NCBI GenBank assembly: GCA_002343505.1
Contig: DDQZ01000061.1
Location: forward strand, 66,651-130,650
Direction: 5' to 3'
Source of the DNA: Verrucomicrobiaceae bacterium UBA2429
GTDB lineage: Bacteria > Verrucomicrobiota > Verrucomicrobiia > Verrucomicrobiales > Verrucomicrobiaceae
DNA length: 64,000 nt
Below are positions 1 to 8,340 of the stretch, one piece after another. Each line of letters begins with the position of its first letter. The stretch's first letter is position 1. A program made the position numbers and the translations under genes. The notes beneath the pieces are model-generated. The model made no database searches, was not told the origin of the DNA, and saw only the letters and a list, made by a program, of their open reading frames with translations.

Positions 1-1
1 C

Positions 2-865
2 GGCGAAGGGATCGTCGTCGCCGGCGGCACGAACTGGGAGGGCGGCGTGAAAAACTGGCTCGACGCCATCCACATTTTTTCTCCCAAGACACAGTCATGG
101 CGGCAGGCGGGCAGGCTTCCCTCGCCCCAGGCTTATGCGGTGTCGGGTGTCGTGGAGGACGAAAATGGATGGCCGCAACTCGTCATCAAAGGCGGCACAA
201 TGGGGGAGCGCACAGTGCCCGAATGGCGGTCCTTGAATCATGGCGGCGCACAAACCGTGATGGATATTGCGCCGCACCCTCGCGTCCTTGCCGCGGGCGG
301 GATTGTGAATGGATGGCTGGTCCAGGTTGGCGGCACGAATGACCCGGCCAATCTCGCTGGACTGGTGCGTGCAGCGTTGCTGCTCAAACCCGGCGACGGC
401 TTGATTGACATCTTGCCCGACTACCCCGGCGCGCCATTTGGCACGGCCGCCTGCACTGTGGCGGCGGCAGAGCTTTTCATTTTTGGCGGAGCCAATTGGG
501 ATGCATCCGCCAAGACCGTGCGCAACGCAGTCGAGGCCCACGCCCTGCATGTGGCAAAGCGCGCCTGGCGTCCCTTGAAACACCTGCCCTGCCCCGTGCG
601 CGGACTGGCAGCGGTGGATCTGGGAAATGGCAGCCTTTATCTGGCCGGCGGCTACAAAAGTGATATGGAGGGATTCACCGCCGAGGCATGGTTTTACGAC
701 ATCGCCAAAGACGAATACAAGCCCGCCAAACCCCTGCCGTATTCTGGCATGGTGAACTTGGTGGTCTGCAAAGGGCATCTCTACTGCCTGGGCGGTGAGG
801 ACAGGCAAAAGTCACGAACTAATGCCTGTTACAGAATAGGTCTGCCTGAGTTGGAAGTGAAGTAG
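2..865 (+). CDS. Kelch-repeat / cyclically permuted mutarotase-like protein (5' end cut by window)
   Basis: The frame is open from the first bases of the window, so this is the C-terminal 287 residues or so of a longer gene. A GTG at 47 is in frame but lies inside conserved sequence (VVAGGTNWEGG) and is not the true start. Repeated kelch-like blades are visible (FSPKTQSWRQAGRLPSPQAY near the start, FGGANW, LYLAGGYKSD, LYCLGGED), each with the Gly-Gly followed by an aromatic typical of kelch beta-propellers. The motif AGGTNWEGGVKNWLDAIHIF resembles the N-acetylneuraminate epimerase (NanM) / cyclically permuted mutarotase family, which interconverts sialic acid anomers in the periplasm. That assignment is from memory of the family. 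A generic kelch protein remains possible. A sialate esterase-like gene is far away at 57.8 kb, so context gives little support. Confidence 0.7.
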   Translation, partial: GEGIVVAGGTNWEGGVKNWLDAIHIFSPKTQSWRQAGRLPSPQAYAVSGVVEDENGWPQLVIKGGTMGERTVPEWRSLNHGGAQTVMDIAPHPRVLAAGGIVNGWLVQVGGTNDPANLAGLVRAALLLKPGDGLIDILPDYPGAPFGTAACTVAAAELFIFGGANWDASAKTVRNAVEAHALHVAKRAWRPLKHLPCPVRGLAAVDLGNGSLYLAGGYKSDMEGFTAEAWFYDIAKDEYKPAKPLPYSGMVNLVVCKGHLYCLGGEDRQKSRTNACYRIGLPELEVK

Positions 866-1014
866 CCCAAACAGTCGGCCCAATGCTTTAACACGCCTTA
901 TTATCAAAATTATTAAAGTCTCTATTATCATATTTAACCATCATATTTGATAATAATTTCAAAATTCGAATTTGACTGACTTGATCACTCTGGAAATTCA
1001 ATCGAGCATTCTCA
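866..1014 (+). promoter_or_regulatory. AT-rich upstream region of the PEP-CTERM gene with repeated TTATCA elements
   Basis: This 149-bp gap is much richer in A+T than the flanking genes. It contains TTATCA at 901-906 and again at 925-930, and an inverted repeat ATTATCA (924-930) / TGATAAT (948-954) with a 17-base spacer. Such a symmetric pair suits a regulator binding site or a promoter region for the gene starting at 1015. No clear -35/-10 pair could be fixed. Confidence 0.35.
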
Positions 1015-1020
1015 ATGCTC
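1004..1020 (+). promoter_or_regulatory. Hairpin overlapping the start codon of the PEP-CTERM gene
   Basis: GAGCATT (1004-1010), loop CTC, AATGCTC (1014-1020) form a perfect 7-bp stem. The start ATG at 1015-1017 sits inside the 3' arm, so the folded mRNA would mask initiation. No Shine-Dalgarno-like purine run is visible just upstream. Whether this is regulation or chance cannot be told from sequence alone. Confidence 0.35.
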
Positions 1021-1746
1021 GCAAAACTGAATTTTATAGTTAGTCAAGTTCTCGCAAATGCGAAAGCTCTGGTGGTTTTATTGGCTTTGATTGTCTGCGC
1101 CGGACCTTCCCGCGCCAATCTGGGCACCTTTTATTTCACGCCATTCGAATTCGCCTATGCCGGCGGGCTTTCCTCACCCGCGCTGGAAGGCAGCTTGTTC
1201 GCCCTGGAAGTACATGAGGTCTTCGGCAACCCCAACTCGGTCTATCTCAGCCTGCTCAACCTCAGTGATCTCTCCCACCCGAACATCTCCGCCACCTCGC
1301 CGACGATCACGGGCATCTACTTCGATGACAACGCCAGCCTGCTCAATTTCGGCTCGGCCAGCATTTTCGACCAGTCGCCCATGACCGGCTTCAACCTCGG
1401 CGGCGGCGGTCCGCCGAATGTGCCCGGCGGGGTGGGCATCAGTTTCTTTTCAGATTACCGCGTCTCAGCCACGCCACCCTCTCCCAGCATGGGGCTTGAT
1501 CCCGGCCAGTTCCTCACTCTCCAGTTTGGGCTGCTCGGAGGCGCCACGGCGTCGGATGTCTTCCAGGCGCTGGCACATGAGGAGGCGTCCTCCGGCCTGA
1601 GACTGGCGCTGCATGTGCAGGAAATCGGCGTCGGCTCCAGCACCGAGGCATCCGGCTCCTTTGTGACCGTGGTGCCCGAGCCTGGCGGTTTCCTCCTGCT
1701 CGCCGTGGCGGGCATGGTGCTGCAACTGCGCCGCCGCCGCCGTTGA
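1015..1746 (+). CDS. PEP-CTERM sorting-domain exported protein
   Basis: This 243-residue protein has an N-terminal signal peptide (hydrophobic stretch about residues 19-30, ending near SRA-N). It has a C-terminal PEP-CTERM signal: VVPEPGGF, then a hydrophobic helix (LLLAVAGMVLQL), then a run of five arginines at the very end. PEP-CTERM proteins are exported and then processed by exosortase at the Pro-Glu-Pro site, usually to become part of extracellular polymer or surface material. The middle is rich in Ser, Gly, Asn and Phe with no enzymatic motif, as is usual in the family. No exosortase gene is in the window. The ATG at 1015 is the first possible start and gives a proper signal peptide. 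Confidence 0.85.
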   Translation: MLAKLNFIVSQVLANAKALVVLLALIVCAGPSRANLGTFYFTPFEFAYAGGLSSPALEGSLFALEVHEVFGNPNSVYLSLLNLSDLSHPNISATSPTITGIYFDDNASLLNFGSASIFDQSPMTGFNLGGGGPPNVPGGVGISFFSDYRVSATPPSPSMGLDPGQFLTLQFGLLGGATASDVFQALAHEEASSGLRLALHVQEIGVGSSTEASGSFVTVVPEPGGFLLLAVAGMVLQLRRRRR

Positions 1747-1846
1747 CAGTGGGCGGAAATCCCGGCCACTAATCTACCGGGCCATTTTCCTCGAAATCCC
1801 TTGTCGCAAAATCAGCGGGATGCGCCAGCTTGGCCGCCCCTTTGCC

Positions 1847-3805
1847 ATGGCCAACGAACGCAAGACCCTCGAAGAACGCGCCCTGATGTCAGACATCGAG
1901 CGCCTGCGCCACTCCTGCGCCCATGTGATGGCCACCGCCATCCTGCGCCTCTGGCCCGACGCCCAGTTCGCCTACGGCCCGCCCGTCGAAACCGGCTTCT
2001 ATTACGACTTCCAGATGGCCCACCGCATCACGCCCGACGATTTCGAAAAGATCGAGGCCGAGATGAAAAAGATCGCCAAGGAAAACCAGCGCTTCGAACG
2101 CAAGGTGATCACACGGGAAGAAGCCATCGCCCTCGCCAAAAGCGGCCGCCTCGGTGGCCTCATCGAGCGCCCCGGCAACGAGAGCCGCTTCAAGCTCGAC
2201 CTCATCGAAAAAATTCCCGAGGGCGAGGAGATCAGTTGCTACCAAAACGGCGACTTCCTCGACCTCTGCGCCGGCCCCCACGTCGGCTACACCAGCAAGT
2301 GCAAAAACGTCAAGCTCACCGCCGTCAGCGCCTCCTTTTACATGGGGGACGAAAGCAAAGGCCAGCTCCAGCGCCTCTACGGCACCGCCTTTGAATCCAA
2401 GGAAGAGCTCGAAGCCTATTTCGTCCGCCTTGAGGAAGCCAAAAAGCGCGACCACCGCCGCCTCGGCAAAGAATTGAAGCTCTTCCACATAGACGAGGAC
2501 GTCGGCCAGGGCCTCATCCTCTGGACGCCCAACGGCGCCGTCATCCGCCAGGAGCTGCAAAACTTCATCAGCGAGGAATTGCGCAAGCAAGGCTACCATC
2601 AGGTCTTCACCCCGCACATCGGCAAACTGGCCCTCTACAAGACCAGCGGCCACTTCCCCTATTACAAAGAGTCGCAGTTCCCCGCCATCGTCGAGCAGGA
2701 CCAGCTCGAGCAGATCGCCCATGAAGGCTGCACCTGCGCGGAGATGACCGCGCGCCTCGACGCCGTCTCCGCCCAGTTCGCCTCCCAGATCAACGAACGT
2801 ACCGGCACCGAAGTCATCGGCCAGGACCGCGTGCTCGACGCCGAGAAGCTGCTCGACGGCTTCCTGCTCAAGCCGATGAACTGCCCGCATCACATCAAAA
2901 TCTTCGCCAGCCAGCCCCGCAGCTACCGTGACCTGCCCGTGCGCCTCGCCGAGTTTGGCACCGTCTATCGCTGGGAGCAGAGCGGTGAACTCAACGGCAT
3001 GACCCGCGTGCGCGGCTTCACCCAGGACGACGCCCACCTCTTCTGCACCGAGGAGCAAGTCGCCGCCGAAGTGCTCGGCTGCCTCTCCCTCGTCAAGACC
3101 GTGCTCACCACCCTCGGCATGGAGGACTACCGCGTGCGCGTCGGCCTGCGCGACCCGGACAGCGCCAAATACGCCGGCCGCCCCGAGCAGTGGGACCGCG
3201 CCGAGACCGCCTGCCGCGAGGCCGCGCAATCCCTCGGCGTGCCCTTCACCGAGGAGCCCGGAGAGGCCGCCTTTTACGGGCCGAAGATTGACTTCGTGGT
3301 GAAGGACGTCATCGGCCGAGAATGGCAGCTCGGCACCGTGCAGGTGGACTACCAACTCCCCATCCGCTTCGATCTCAGCTACAACGGCGCCGACAACAAG
3401 CCCCACCGCCCCGTCATGATCCACCGCGCCCCCTTCGGCAGCATGGAGCGCTTCTGCGGCGTGCTCATCGAGCACTTCGCCGGCCACTTCCCCGCCTGGC
3501 TCGCCCCCGAGCAGGTGCGCGTGCTCACCATCAGCGAAAAGGTGGACGCCTTCGCCAGCGAGGTCTTCGACCAGCTCAAAGCCGCGGGCCTGCGTGTCAC
3601 GCTGAACAACGAGGCCGACAAAATTGGCGCCAAGATCCGCAACGCCCAGCTCGACAAAGTCCCCTACATGCTCGTCCTCGGCGAGAAGGAAGCCGCCGCC
3701 CAAAGCGTCGCCGTCCGCCACAGCAAAAAAGGCGACCTCGGCGTCAAACCCGTCGCCGACTTCCTCGCCGAAATCACCGCCGAGGTGCGGGAGCGCAGGC
3801 TGTGA
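1847..3805 (+). CDS. thrS: Threonyl-tRNA synthetase lacking the TGS domain
   Basis: Charges tRNA-Thr with threonine in the cytoplasm. The editing domain is intact: RHSCAH near residues 21-26 gives the HxxxH pair and DLCAGPH supplies the conserved Cys. The class II core follows, with motif 2 in TVYRWEQSGELNGMTRVRGF, zinc-ligand Cys in KPMNCPHH, motif 3 in HRAPFGSMERF, then an anticodon-binding domain. Two oddities are visible. The protein begins directly at the editing domain, about 60-70 residues later than typical bacterial ThrRS, and no TGS domain is encoded upstream. An insertion of roughly 55-60 residues containing GCTC sits between KTSGHFPYYKESQFP and FLLKPMNCP (about 2690-2857). I chose ATG 1847 (MANERK); ATG 1820 would add nine residues. 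Codon use matches neighbours. Confidence 0.96.
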   Translation: MANERKTLEERALMSDIERLRHSCAHVMATAILRLWPDAQFAYGPPVETGFYYDFQMAHRITPDDFEKIEAEMKKIAKENQRFERKVITREEAIALAKSGRLGGLIERPGNESRFKLDLIEKIPEGEEISCYQNGDFLDLCAGPHVGYTSKCKNVKLTAVSASFYMGDESKGQLQRLYGTAFESKEELEAYFVRLEEAKKRDHRRLGKELKLFHIDEDVGQGLILWTPNGAVIRQELQNFISEELRKQGYHQVFTPHIGKLALYKTSGHFPYYKESQFPAIVEQDQLEQIAHEGCTCAEMTARLDAVSAQFASQINERTGTEVIGQDRVLDAEKLLDGFLLKPMNCPHHIKIFASQPRSYRDLPVRLAEFGTVYRWEQSGELNGMTRVRGFTQDDAHLFCTEEQVAAEVLGCLSLVKTVLTTLGMEDYRVRVGLRDPDSAKYAGRPEQWDRAETACREAAQSLGVPFTEEPGEAAFYGPKIDFVVKDVIGREWQLGTVQVDYQLPIRFDLSYNGADNKPHRPVMIHRAPFGSMERFCGVLIEHFAGHFPAWLAPEQVRVLTISEKVDAFASEVFDQLKAAGLRVTLNNEADKIGAKIRNAQLDKVPYMLVLGEKEAAAQSVAVRHSKKGDLGVKPVADFLAEITAEVRERRL

Positions 3806-3996
3806 GCTGATTCCCGTGACTCTCAAGTGAGCGCAAGACGACTTTCCCCTCTCATCCAGCCACTCCACCAGCAGCCTTGGACTCGCTGGCAGTCCCCTGG
3901 CCAGATCGTCATGAGTGGGGCATGAATTTTTCCGCGGCTCTTATTTCATGAGCGCATCTTTTTGGCGCGCTTGTTTCGCCTTGGGAAAACCGCCCT

Positions 3997-4452
3997 TCAG
4001 TCCGCCGTTTTCCCGCCTTCTCTTCCAGGCGCCTCCGCAGCCACGGGCTTGCGCACTTTTTGGGCGATCTTGTGCAGAATGCCGTTCACGAAAGAACCGG
4101 ACTCACCACCACCGAGGCTTTTTGCGATCTCGATGGCCTCGTTGATGACCACCGGGCCGGGCACATCCGGCAGGTGCAGCAGCTCATGCACGGCGAGCCT
4201 GAGAATGTTCCGGTCCACGGCGGCAAGGCGCTCGATCCGGAAGTTGTCCAGCACGGGGCGGATGTGCGCGTCTATTTCCTCGAGGTGGCTGAGCACTCCC
4301 TGCGCGAGGGATTCGGCATGGCTGCGCACGGATGCCTTGGCGGAGTGGATGCTCCAAAACTCCCCGGCATTGGCGGGTTCACCCTCGCCCTGGAGTTCGC
4401 GGGCGAAGAGGTATTGCACGGCGGCGGCGCGGCCTTCACGTCGTTTTCCCAT
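3997..4452 (-). CDS. nusB: Transcription antitermination factor NusB
   Basis: A 151-residue all-helical NusB, which joins NusE (S10) on boxA RNA to promote antitermination of rRNA operons. The start MGKRREGR is typical for the N-terminal RNA-binding arm. Conserved blocks are LDNFRIERLAAVDRNILRLAVHELL (about residues 80-105) and VVINEAIEIAKSLGG with a C-terminal FVNGILHKI, all diagnostic of the family. The ATG at 4450-4452 is preferred over a longer open frame that overlaps ribH. It lies five bases after the ribH stop, so the two are probably co-transcribed, the common ribH-nusB arrangement. Confidence 0.95.
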   Translation of the reverse strand: MGKRREGRAAAVQYLFARELQGEGEPANAGEFWSIHSAKASVRSHAESLAQGVLSHLEEIDAHIRPVLDNFRIERLAAVDRNILRLAVHELLHLPDVPGPVVINEAIEIAKSLGGGESGSFVNGILHKIAQKVRKPVAAEAPGREGGKTAD

Positions 4453-4457
4453 GGTGC

Positions 4458-4964
4458 TCAGGCGTCCTCCATTCCCGTTTCGCCGGCAAAGCTGGCGCGC
4501 ATTTTGTTGAAAAGGCTGATCATCTGCACGGCCACCCGGCCGGCTTCGGTGCCGCGGTTGATGCTTTCGCCCAGGCAGCGCTCGCGGGCCTGCTCCTCGC
4601 TGGAGACGAGCAGCACCTCGTGAACGACGGGGGTGCAATGCGCCACGGCCATGCGCTGGAGCGCGTCTGTGACGGATGCTCCCACAAGGTCGCCATGTTC
4701 GGTGGCGCCGCGGATGATGACACCGAAGGCGATCAAGACATCCGGCAGGCTGTGGCGCAGCACCATCTCAGCGCAAACGGGGATCTCAAAAGCGCCCGGC
4801 ACGCGATACACGGTAATGCTGGCGTTCGGGGCGATCTCGTTGATCTCCTCGCAGCCGGCGTCGAGCAGGCCCTGGACGTAGGTGTTGTTGTAAAGGCTCG
4901 CCACGATGGCGATGGAGACCGGCTCGTGGATCGTGCGCGGGCGGCTGGGTCCGTGTTGTGACAT
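4458..4964 (-). CDS. ribH: 6,7-dimethyl-8-ribityllumazine synthase
   Basis: Penultimate step of riboflavin synthesis: condenses 5-amino-6-ribitylamino-uracil with 3,4-dihydroxy-2-butanone 4-phosphate. Length is 168 residues, normal for the family. Signatures include SIAIVASLYNNTYVQGLL at the N-terminus, VPGAFEIPV, GVIIRGATEHGDLV (phosphate/substrate loop) and the catalytic His in GATEHGD. The family's common VPVxFGVLT block is represented by a diverged TPVVHEVLLV. It lies between ribBA and nusB on the same strand, 61 bp after ribBA with a hairpin between them. Confidence 0.95.
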   Translation of the reverse strand: MSQHGPSRPRTIHEPVSIAIVASLYNNTYVQGLLDAGCEEINEIAPNASITVYRVPGAFEIPVCAEMVLRHSLPDVLIAFGVIIRGATEHGDLVGASVTDALQRMAVAHCTPVVHEVLLVSSEEQARERCLGESINRGTEAGRVAVQMISLFNKMRASFAGETGMEDA

Positions 4965-5000
4965 GGTGGTGAGATGCGGGGCTGGGTGAGTGGGCGGGGA

Positions 5001-5027
5001 AAATTCGAAGCTCGAATTTCGAGCTTC
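5001..5027 (-). terminator. Hairpin directly after ribBA (terminator or attenuator before ribH)
   Basis: Perfect 9-bp stem (5007-5015 with 5019-5027) and a 3-base loop. Read on the minus strand it begins inside the ribBA stop codon and is followed by GAATTTTCC, a short T-run. This could be a weak intrinsic terminator that reduces read-through from ribBA into ribH-nusB, or a processing or stability element. Confidence 0.5.
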
Positions 5028-6240
5028 AAAGCCTGTGCCCGAGTTTTTTCTTCTTGGTTTCGAGGTATTTCTTGTTGTGCGGATTTGGGTCGGAAATGAC
5101 GGGCACCTGCTCCACGATCTCCAGCTTGTGGCCCTCCAAACCCACCACCTTGCGCGGGTTGTTGGTCATGAGGCGAATTTTCCGAACACCCAGGTCGGAG
5201 ATGATTTGCGCGCCGATGCCGTAGTCACGCAGGTCCATGGGGAAGCCTAGCTTCAGATTCGCCTCCACGGTGTCGAGGCCCTGCTCCTGGAGTTTGTAGG
5301 CGAGGATCTTGCCGTGCAAGCCGATGCCGCGCCCCTCGTGCCCGCGCATATAGACGATGACACCCGCGCCCGCCTCCGCCACCATGCGCATGGCGGAGTG
5401 GAGCTGGCTGCCGCAGTCACAGCGGCGTGAGGTGAAGATGTCGCCCGTCAGGCACTCGCTATGCACGCGCACCAGGGCGGGCTTGGCGGGGTCTATTTTG
5501 CCCATCACCAGCGCCACATGATGCACTCCATCCAGGGCGCTCTTGTACAAATGCAGGCGGAAGGTGCCGAAGTCCGTGGGCATGTCCACATCCTCGATCT
5601 TTTCCACCAGCTTCTCACTACGCCGGCGGTGGCCGATGAGGTCGGCGATGCTGCCCATCTTCAGCTTGTGCTTGCGGGCGAATTTCTTCAGGTCCGGCAG
5701 CCGCGCCATGGTGCCGTCAGGGTTCATCACCTCGATGAGCACGCCAGCCTCCCGCAATCCGGCCAGGCGGCACAGGTCGGTGGCCGCCTCGGTGTGGCCG
5801 GCGCGCCGCAGCACGCCGCCGGGCTTGGCCACAAGCGGATTGATGTGGCCCGGTTGTACGAAGTCCTGCGTGCTGCTCTCCGGGGCCGCCAGCAGGCGGA
5901 TGGTGCGCGCGCGGTCGGCGGCGCTGATGCCGGTGCTGATGCCCTTGGCTGCATCCACGGTGACGGTGAAATCCGTGCGAAATGCCTCACGATTCTCCGG
6001 CACCATGCTCTCCAGCCCCAGGCGGTGGGCGATCTCCAGCGACACCGGCACGCACAACATGCCGCCGCCCTCGCGCACCATGAATGTCACCATCTCCGGT
6101 GTGATCTTTTCCGCCGCGCAGATCAGGTCGCCCTCGTTTTCGCGGTCCTCGTCATCAGTGATGATGACCATGCGCCCGGCGCGGATGTCCGCGATGACGG
6201 ACTCCATGGGATCGCAGACATGTTTTTTTTGGGCTGGCAT
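5026..6240 (-). CDS. ribBA: Bifunctional 3,4-dihydroxy-2-butanone-4-phosphate synthase / GTP cyclohydrolase II
   Basis: Supplies both precursors of riboflavin. The N-terminal RibB half carries DDEDRENEGDL (metal-binding acidic loop) and QPGHINPLVAKPGGVLRRAGHTEA. The C-terminal RibA half has the zinc triad in SECLTGDIFTSRRCDCGSQL and the catalytic region MRGHEGRGIGL, followed by NPRKVVGLEGHKLEIVEQVP. Both domains look complete. The open frame extends upstream to 6348, but MPAQKKH (ATG at 6238-6240) or MESVIAD (6207) are the likely starts. The longer N-terminus looks non-coding and runs into a stem-loop at 6266-6283. I saw no FMN riboswitch upstream. Confidence 0.95.
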   Translation of the reverse strand: MPAQKKHVCDPMESVIADIRAGRMVIITDDEDRENEGDLICAAEKITPEMVTFMVREGGGMLCVPVSLEIAHRLGLESMVPENREAFRTDFTVTVDAAKGISTGISAADRARTIRLLAAPESSTQDFVQPGHINPLVAKPGGVLRRAGHTEAATDLCRLAGLREAGVLIEVMNPDGTMARLPDLKKFARKHKLKMGSIADLIGHRRRSEKLVEKIEDVDMPTDFGTFRLHLYKSALDGVHHVALVMGKIDPAKPALVRVHSECLTGDIFTSRRCDCGSQLHSAMRMVAEAGAGVIVYMRGHEGRGIGLHGKILAYKLQEQGLDTVEANLKLGFPMDLRDYGIGAQIISDLGVRKIRLMTNNPRKVVGLEGHKLEIVEQVPVISDPNPHNKKYLETKKKKLGHRL

Positions 6241-6373
6241 GGGGAGGTTGGAAAAGATACTTGCCGCCCGGTTCCGTCCGGGCTGCGAGGGTGCGGGAGG
6301 TAAGTCAGCCTCCGGCGCATTTCCAGCCTGGATTTTTATCTTCCGCAAAAAGGCCGGCTACCGGGGCCCATGC

Positions 6374-7255
6374 TCAACGCCCAGGCACCAGTCTGGCGAG
6401 ATCCTCCGGCAGCGGAGACTGGAAACTCATCTCCCGCCCTGTGGCCGGATGCTGGAAACGCAGGGCAGTGGCATGCAGGGCGAGCCGGCGGGTGCTCGAC
6501 GCGGGCTTGCCGCCATAAGTCACATCCCCGACAATCGGGTGCCCGGCGGCTGCGAGTTGGACGCGGATCTGATGCCGGCGTCCGGTTTCCAAAGTTATGT
6601 CCAGCAGGCTGCGGCCATATCCCTCGCGCACGACCCGGTAGTGGGTGATGGCTTCGCGCGTGGACGGTCCGGGGCGGGCGGCGGCATAAACACGGTGGGG
6701 CTGGCTTTCGTCCAGGTGCCCGCGCAATGTGCCTTGTTTTTGCTCCAACGCGCCTTCGACAACGGCCTGATACTGCTTTTCAGCCAGATCCCAGCTTTCC
6801 TGAAGGGCCAGCTTCGCCTCCTCGGTCCTGGCCAGAACGATGAGGCCGGAGGTGTCGCGGTCAAGACGGTGGACAATCCACAGCCGCGCCCTGGCATCAC
6901 CAGTGCGCTCGCGCAAATGATCGGTGAGAAAGCGGAAGGCGGTGCGCTGGCGCTCCGTGTCCGTGGCCACAGTGAGCAAACCGGCGGGCTTTAGAATGAC
7001 GAGGATGCTCTCATCCTCGTGCAGCAAATGCAGTCCTGCCGGAAGCGGCGCGACCTGCGGGGGGGCTTTCCGCGGACGGATGGTGATGACATCGCCGGGT
7101 TGCAGGGGATGGTCGTGACGGGTGACGGGACGGTCATTGACATGCACGGCGCCGAAACGCAGCCACTGCCTCATCTTGGTGCGCTTCACCTCCGGCCAGA
7201 GGCAAAACAAATGATCTAGGAGTGCGGCGGAGGCAGTGACAGTGCTTGAAAGCAT
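6374..7255 (-). CDS. RluA-family 23S rRNA pseudouridine synthase with S4 domain
   Basis: Isomerises specific uridines in large-subunit rRNA or tRNA. An S4 RNA-binding segment is at about residues 10-60 (ALLDHLF...MRQWLRFGAVHVNDRPV...LQPGDVITI). The catalytic block IVHRLDRDTSGLIVLA follows, with the presumed catalytic Asp in HRLD (about residue 132). The late motif TGRRHQIRVQLAAAGHPIVGDVTYG is also present. Length of 293 residues fits RluC/RluD-type enzymes. The open frame continues to 7465, but that extension has no family similarity, so ATG 7253-7255 (MLSSTVTAS) is chosen. The exact target base cannot be assigned from sequence alone. Confidence 0.9.
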   Translation of the reverse strand: MLSSTVTASAALLDHLFCLWPEVKRTKMRQWLRFGAVHVNDRPVTRHDHPLQPGDVITIRPRKAPPQVAPLPAGLHLLHEDESILVILKPAGLLTVATDTERQRTAFRFLTDHLRERTGDARARLWIVHRLDRDTSGLIVLARTEEAKLALQESWDLAEKQYQAVVEGALEQKQGTLRGHLDESQPHRVYAAARPGPSTREAITHYRVVREGYGRSLLDITLETGRRHQIRVQLAAAGHPIVGDVTYGGKPASSTRRLALHATALRFQHPATGREMSFQSPLPEDLARLVPGR

Positions 7256-7636
7256 GAGACAATGAAGACCTGGAAGGACAAAAGTGACATTCGAAATTTC
7301 ACAGGCCGCCTTCGAAGGTCTGCAGGAAAGTGACTGGAGACTGAAAAGCAGGCGGAGCGGCTTGTTCCAGACATCAAGACATGGCAGGTTTTGAACATGC
7401 ATGCTCAAGTAATTGCCTAGGAAATGAAAAAGAGATTGCCTTTCAGACAAGTACATGCGTTCCATTCAACATGACCCATCTAACGGGGTTTCCTTTTAAG
7501 GCGTGGAAATTCAGACTCCACCCTGCGGGATACCCCGGAGTGGTTTCAAATTGTCAAACACCCGCAGACGCGGGTCATGAAACAACTTGGACTGCTTCGA
7601 TGAAAAGCAACCGACCCACCCACAACAGCACAGACC
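7256..7636. other. Divergent intergenic region with one short palindrome
   Basis: 381 bp between the pseudouridine synthase (leftward) and the response regulator (rightward). The base composition is more A+T-rich than in the genes. A perfect inverted repeat ACCCGC (7560-7565) / GCGGGT (7570-7575) lies about 60 bp upstream of the regulator's ATG, well placed for an operator or leader hairpin. No convincing gene or sigma-70 promoter was found. Confidence 0.4.
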
Positions 7637-8275
7637 ATGAAACATAAAATCTACCTTCTGGATGACCATCCAATCGTCATTGAGGGACTCAAAAAAATCT
7701 TCGAGGGCCAGGAAGACCTTCAATTCGTTGGCTACTCCGAGGACGCCAACAACGCGCTCGTCGAAATCGAGAAGCTCAAGCCGAACCTCGTCATATTGGA
7801 CCTGACCCTCAGGGACCGCAGCGGCGTGGATCTGATCAAAAAACTCAAGCAGTCCCATCCCAGCATCAGCGTGCTTGTCTATTCGATGCATGATGAAAAT
7901 GTTTATGCCGAGCGCTGCCTGCGCGCCGGCGCCATGGGCTTCATCATGAAGGGGGAACCCGCCGAACGTGTCATCCAGGCCATTCGTCAGGTGCTGGGTG
8001 GCGGCTTCTTTTTCAGCGCCGCTCTTCTCAGCAGCATCGTCTCAGGCGGCGGCCCCCGTTCCGGCTCCCGCGGCGAGCCCGGCCGCATGCTCAGCGACCG
8101 CCAGCTCGAAGTCTTCGAGATGGTCGGCCGCGGCTTCGACTCCCACGAGATCGGCGAGAAGCTCCAGCTCAGCGCCAAGACGGTGGACGCCCACAAGGCC
8201 AACATCCGCCAGAAACTGGGTCTCGACTCCGCGCGCGAACTTCTCATGGAAGCCGTGCGCTGGGTGGAAAAATAA
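7637..8275 (+). CDS. NarL/FixJ-type two-component response regulator
   Basis: A 212-residue DNA-binding regulator. The receiver domain (about 1-120) begins IYLLDDHPIVIEGL, with the acidic pair at 9-10 and the phospho-acceptor Asp55 in LVILDLTL. The conserved Lys is in the GFIMKGE loop. A LuxR-type HTH (about 145-210) reads LSDRQLEVFEMVGRGFDSHEIGEKL then LSAKTVDAHKANIRQKLG, all typical. No histidine kinase adjoins it, so it is an orphan in this window. It is followed by a strong terminator and therefore probably monocistronic. The target is unknown. Confidence 0.93.
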   Translation: MKHKIYLLDDHPIVIEGLKKIFEGQEDLQFVGYSEDANNALVEIEKLKPNLVILDLTLRDRSGVDLIKKLKQSHPSISVLVYSMHDENVYAERCLRAGAMGFIMKGEPAERVIQAIRQVLGGGFFFSAALLSSIVSGGGPRSGSRGEPGRMLSDRQLEVFEMVGRGFDSHEIGEKLQLSAKTVDAHKANIRQKLGLDSARELLMEAVRWVEK

Positions 8276-8301
8276 GCCGCCCGTTCAAGTGTGCTCAACT
8301 G

Positions 8302-8333
8302 ATGCCAGGGGGGTCGCCTCCTGGCATTTTTTT
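8302..8333 (+). terminator. Intrinsic terminator after the response regulator
   Basis: ATGCCAGG (8302-8309) pairs with CCTGGCAT (8320-8327), further stabilised by G-rich/C-rich inner bases, followed by a seven-T run (8327-8333). It sits 26 bp after the regulator stop and eight bases before the end of the convergent ispH gene. Confidence 0.9.
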
Positions 8334-8340
8334 CGCGCGC

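Noticed and set aside
1747..1846. T-box or terminator upstream of thrS
   Set aside because: A five-pair CCCGG/CCGGG stem with a long loop is too weak, and T-boxes are not expected in this lineage.
1889..3868. 659-residue frame on the minus strand opposite thrS
   Set aside because: Shadow of a GC-rich gene. The thrS protein in the other strand has full synthetase motifs.
6241..6373. FMN riboswitch upstream of ribBA
   Set aside because: Only a GCCCGG/CCGGGC stem (6266-6283) is present. The conserved RFN core was not found.
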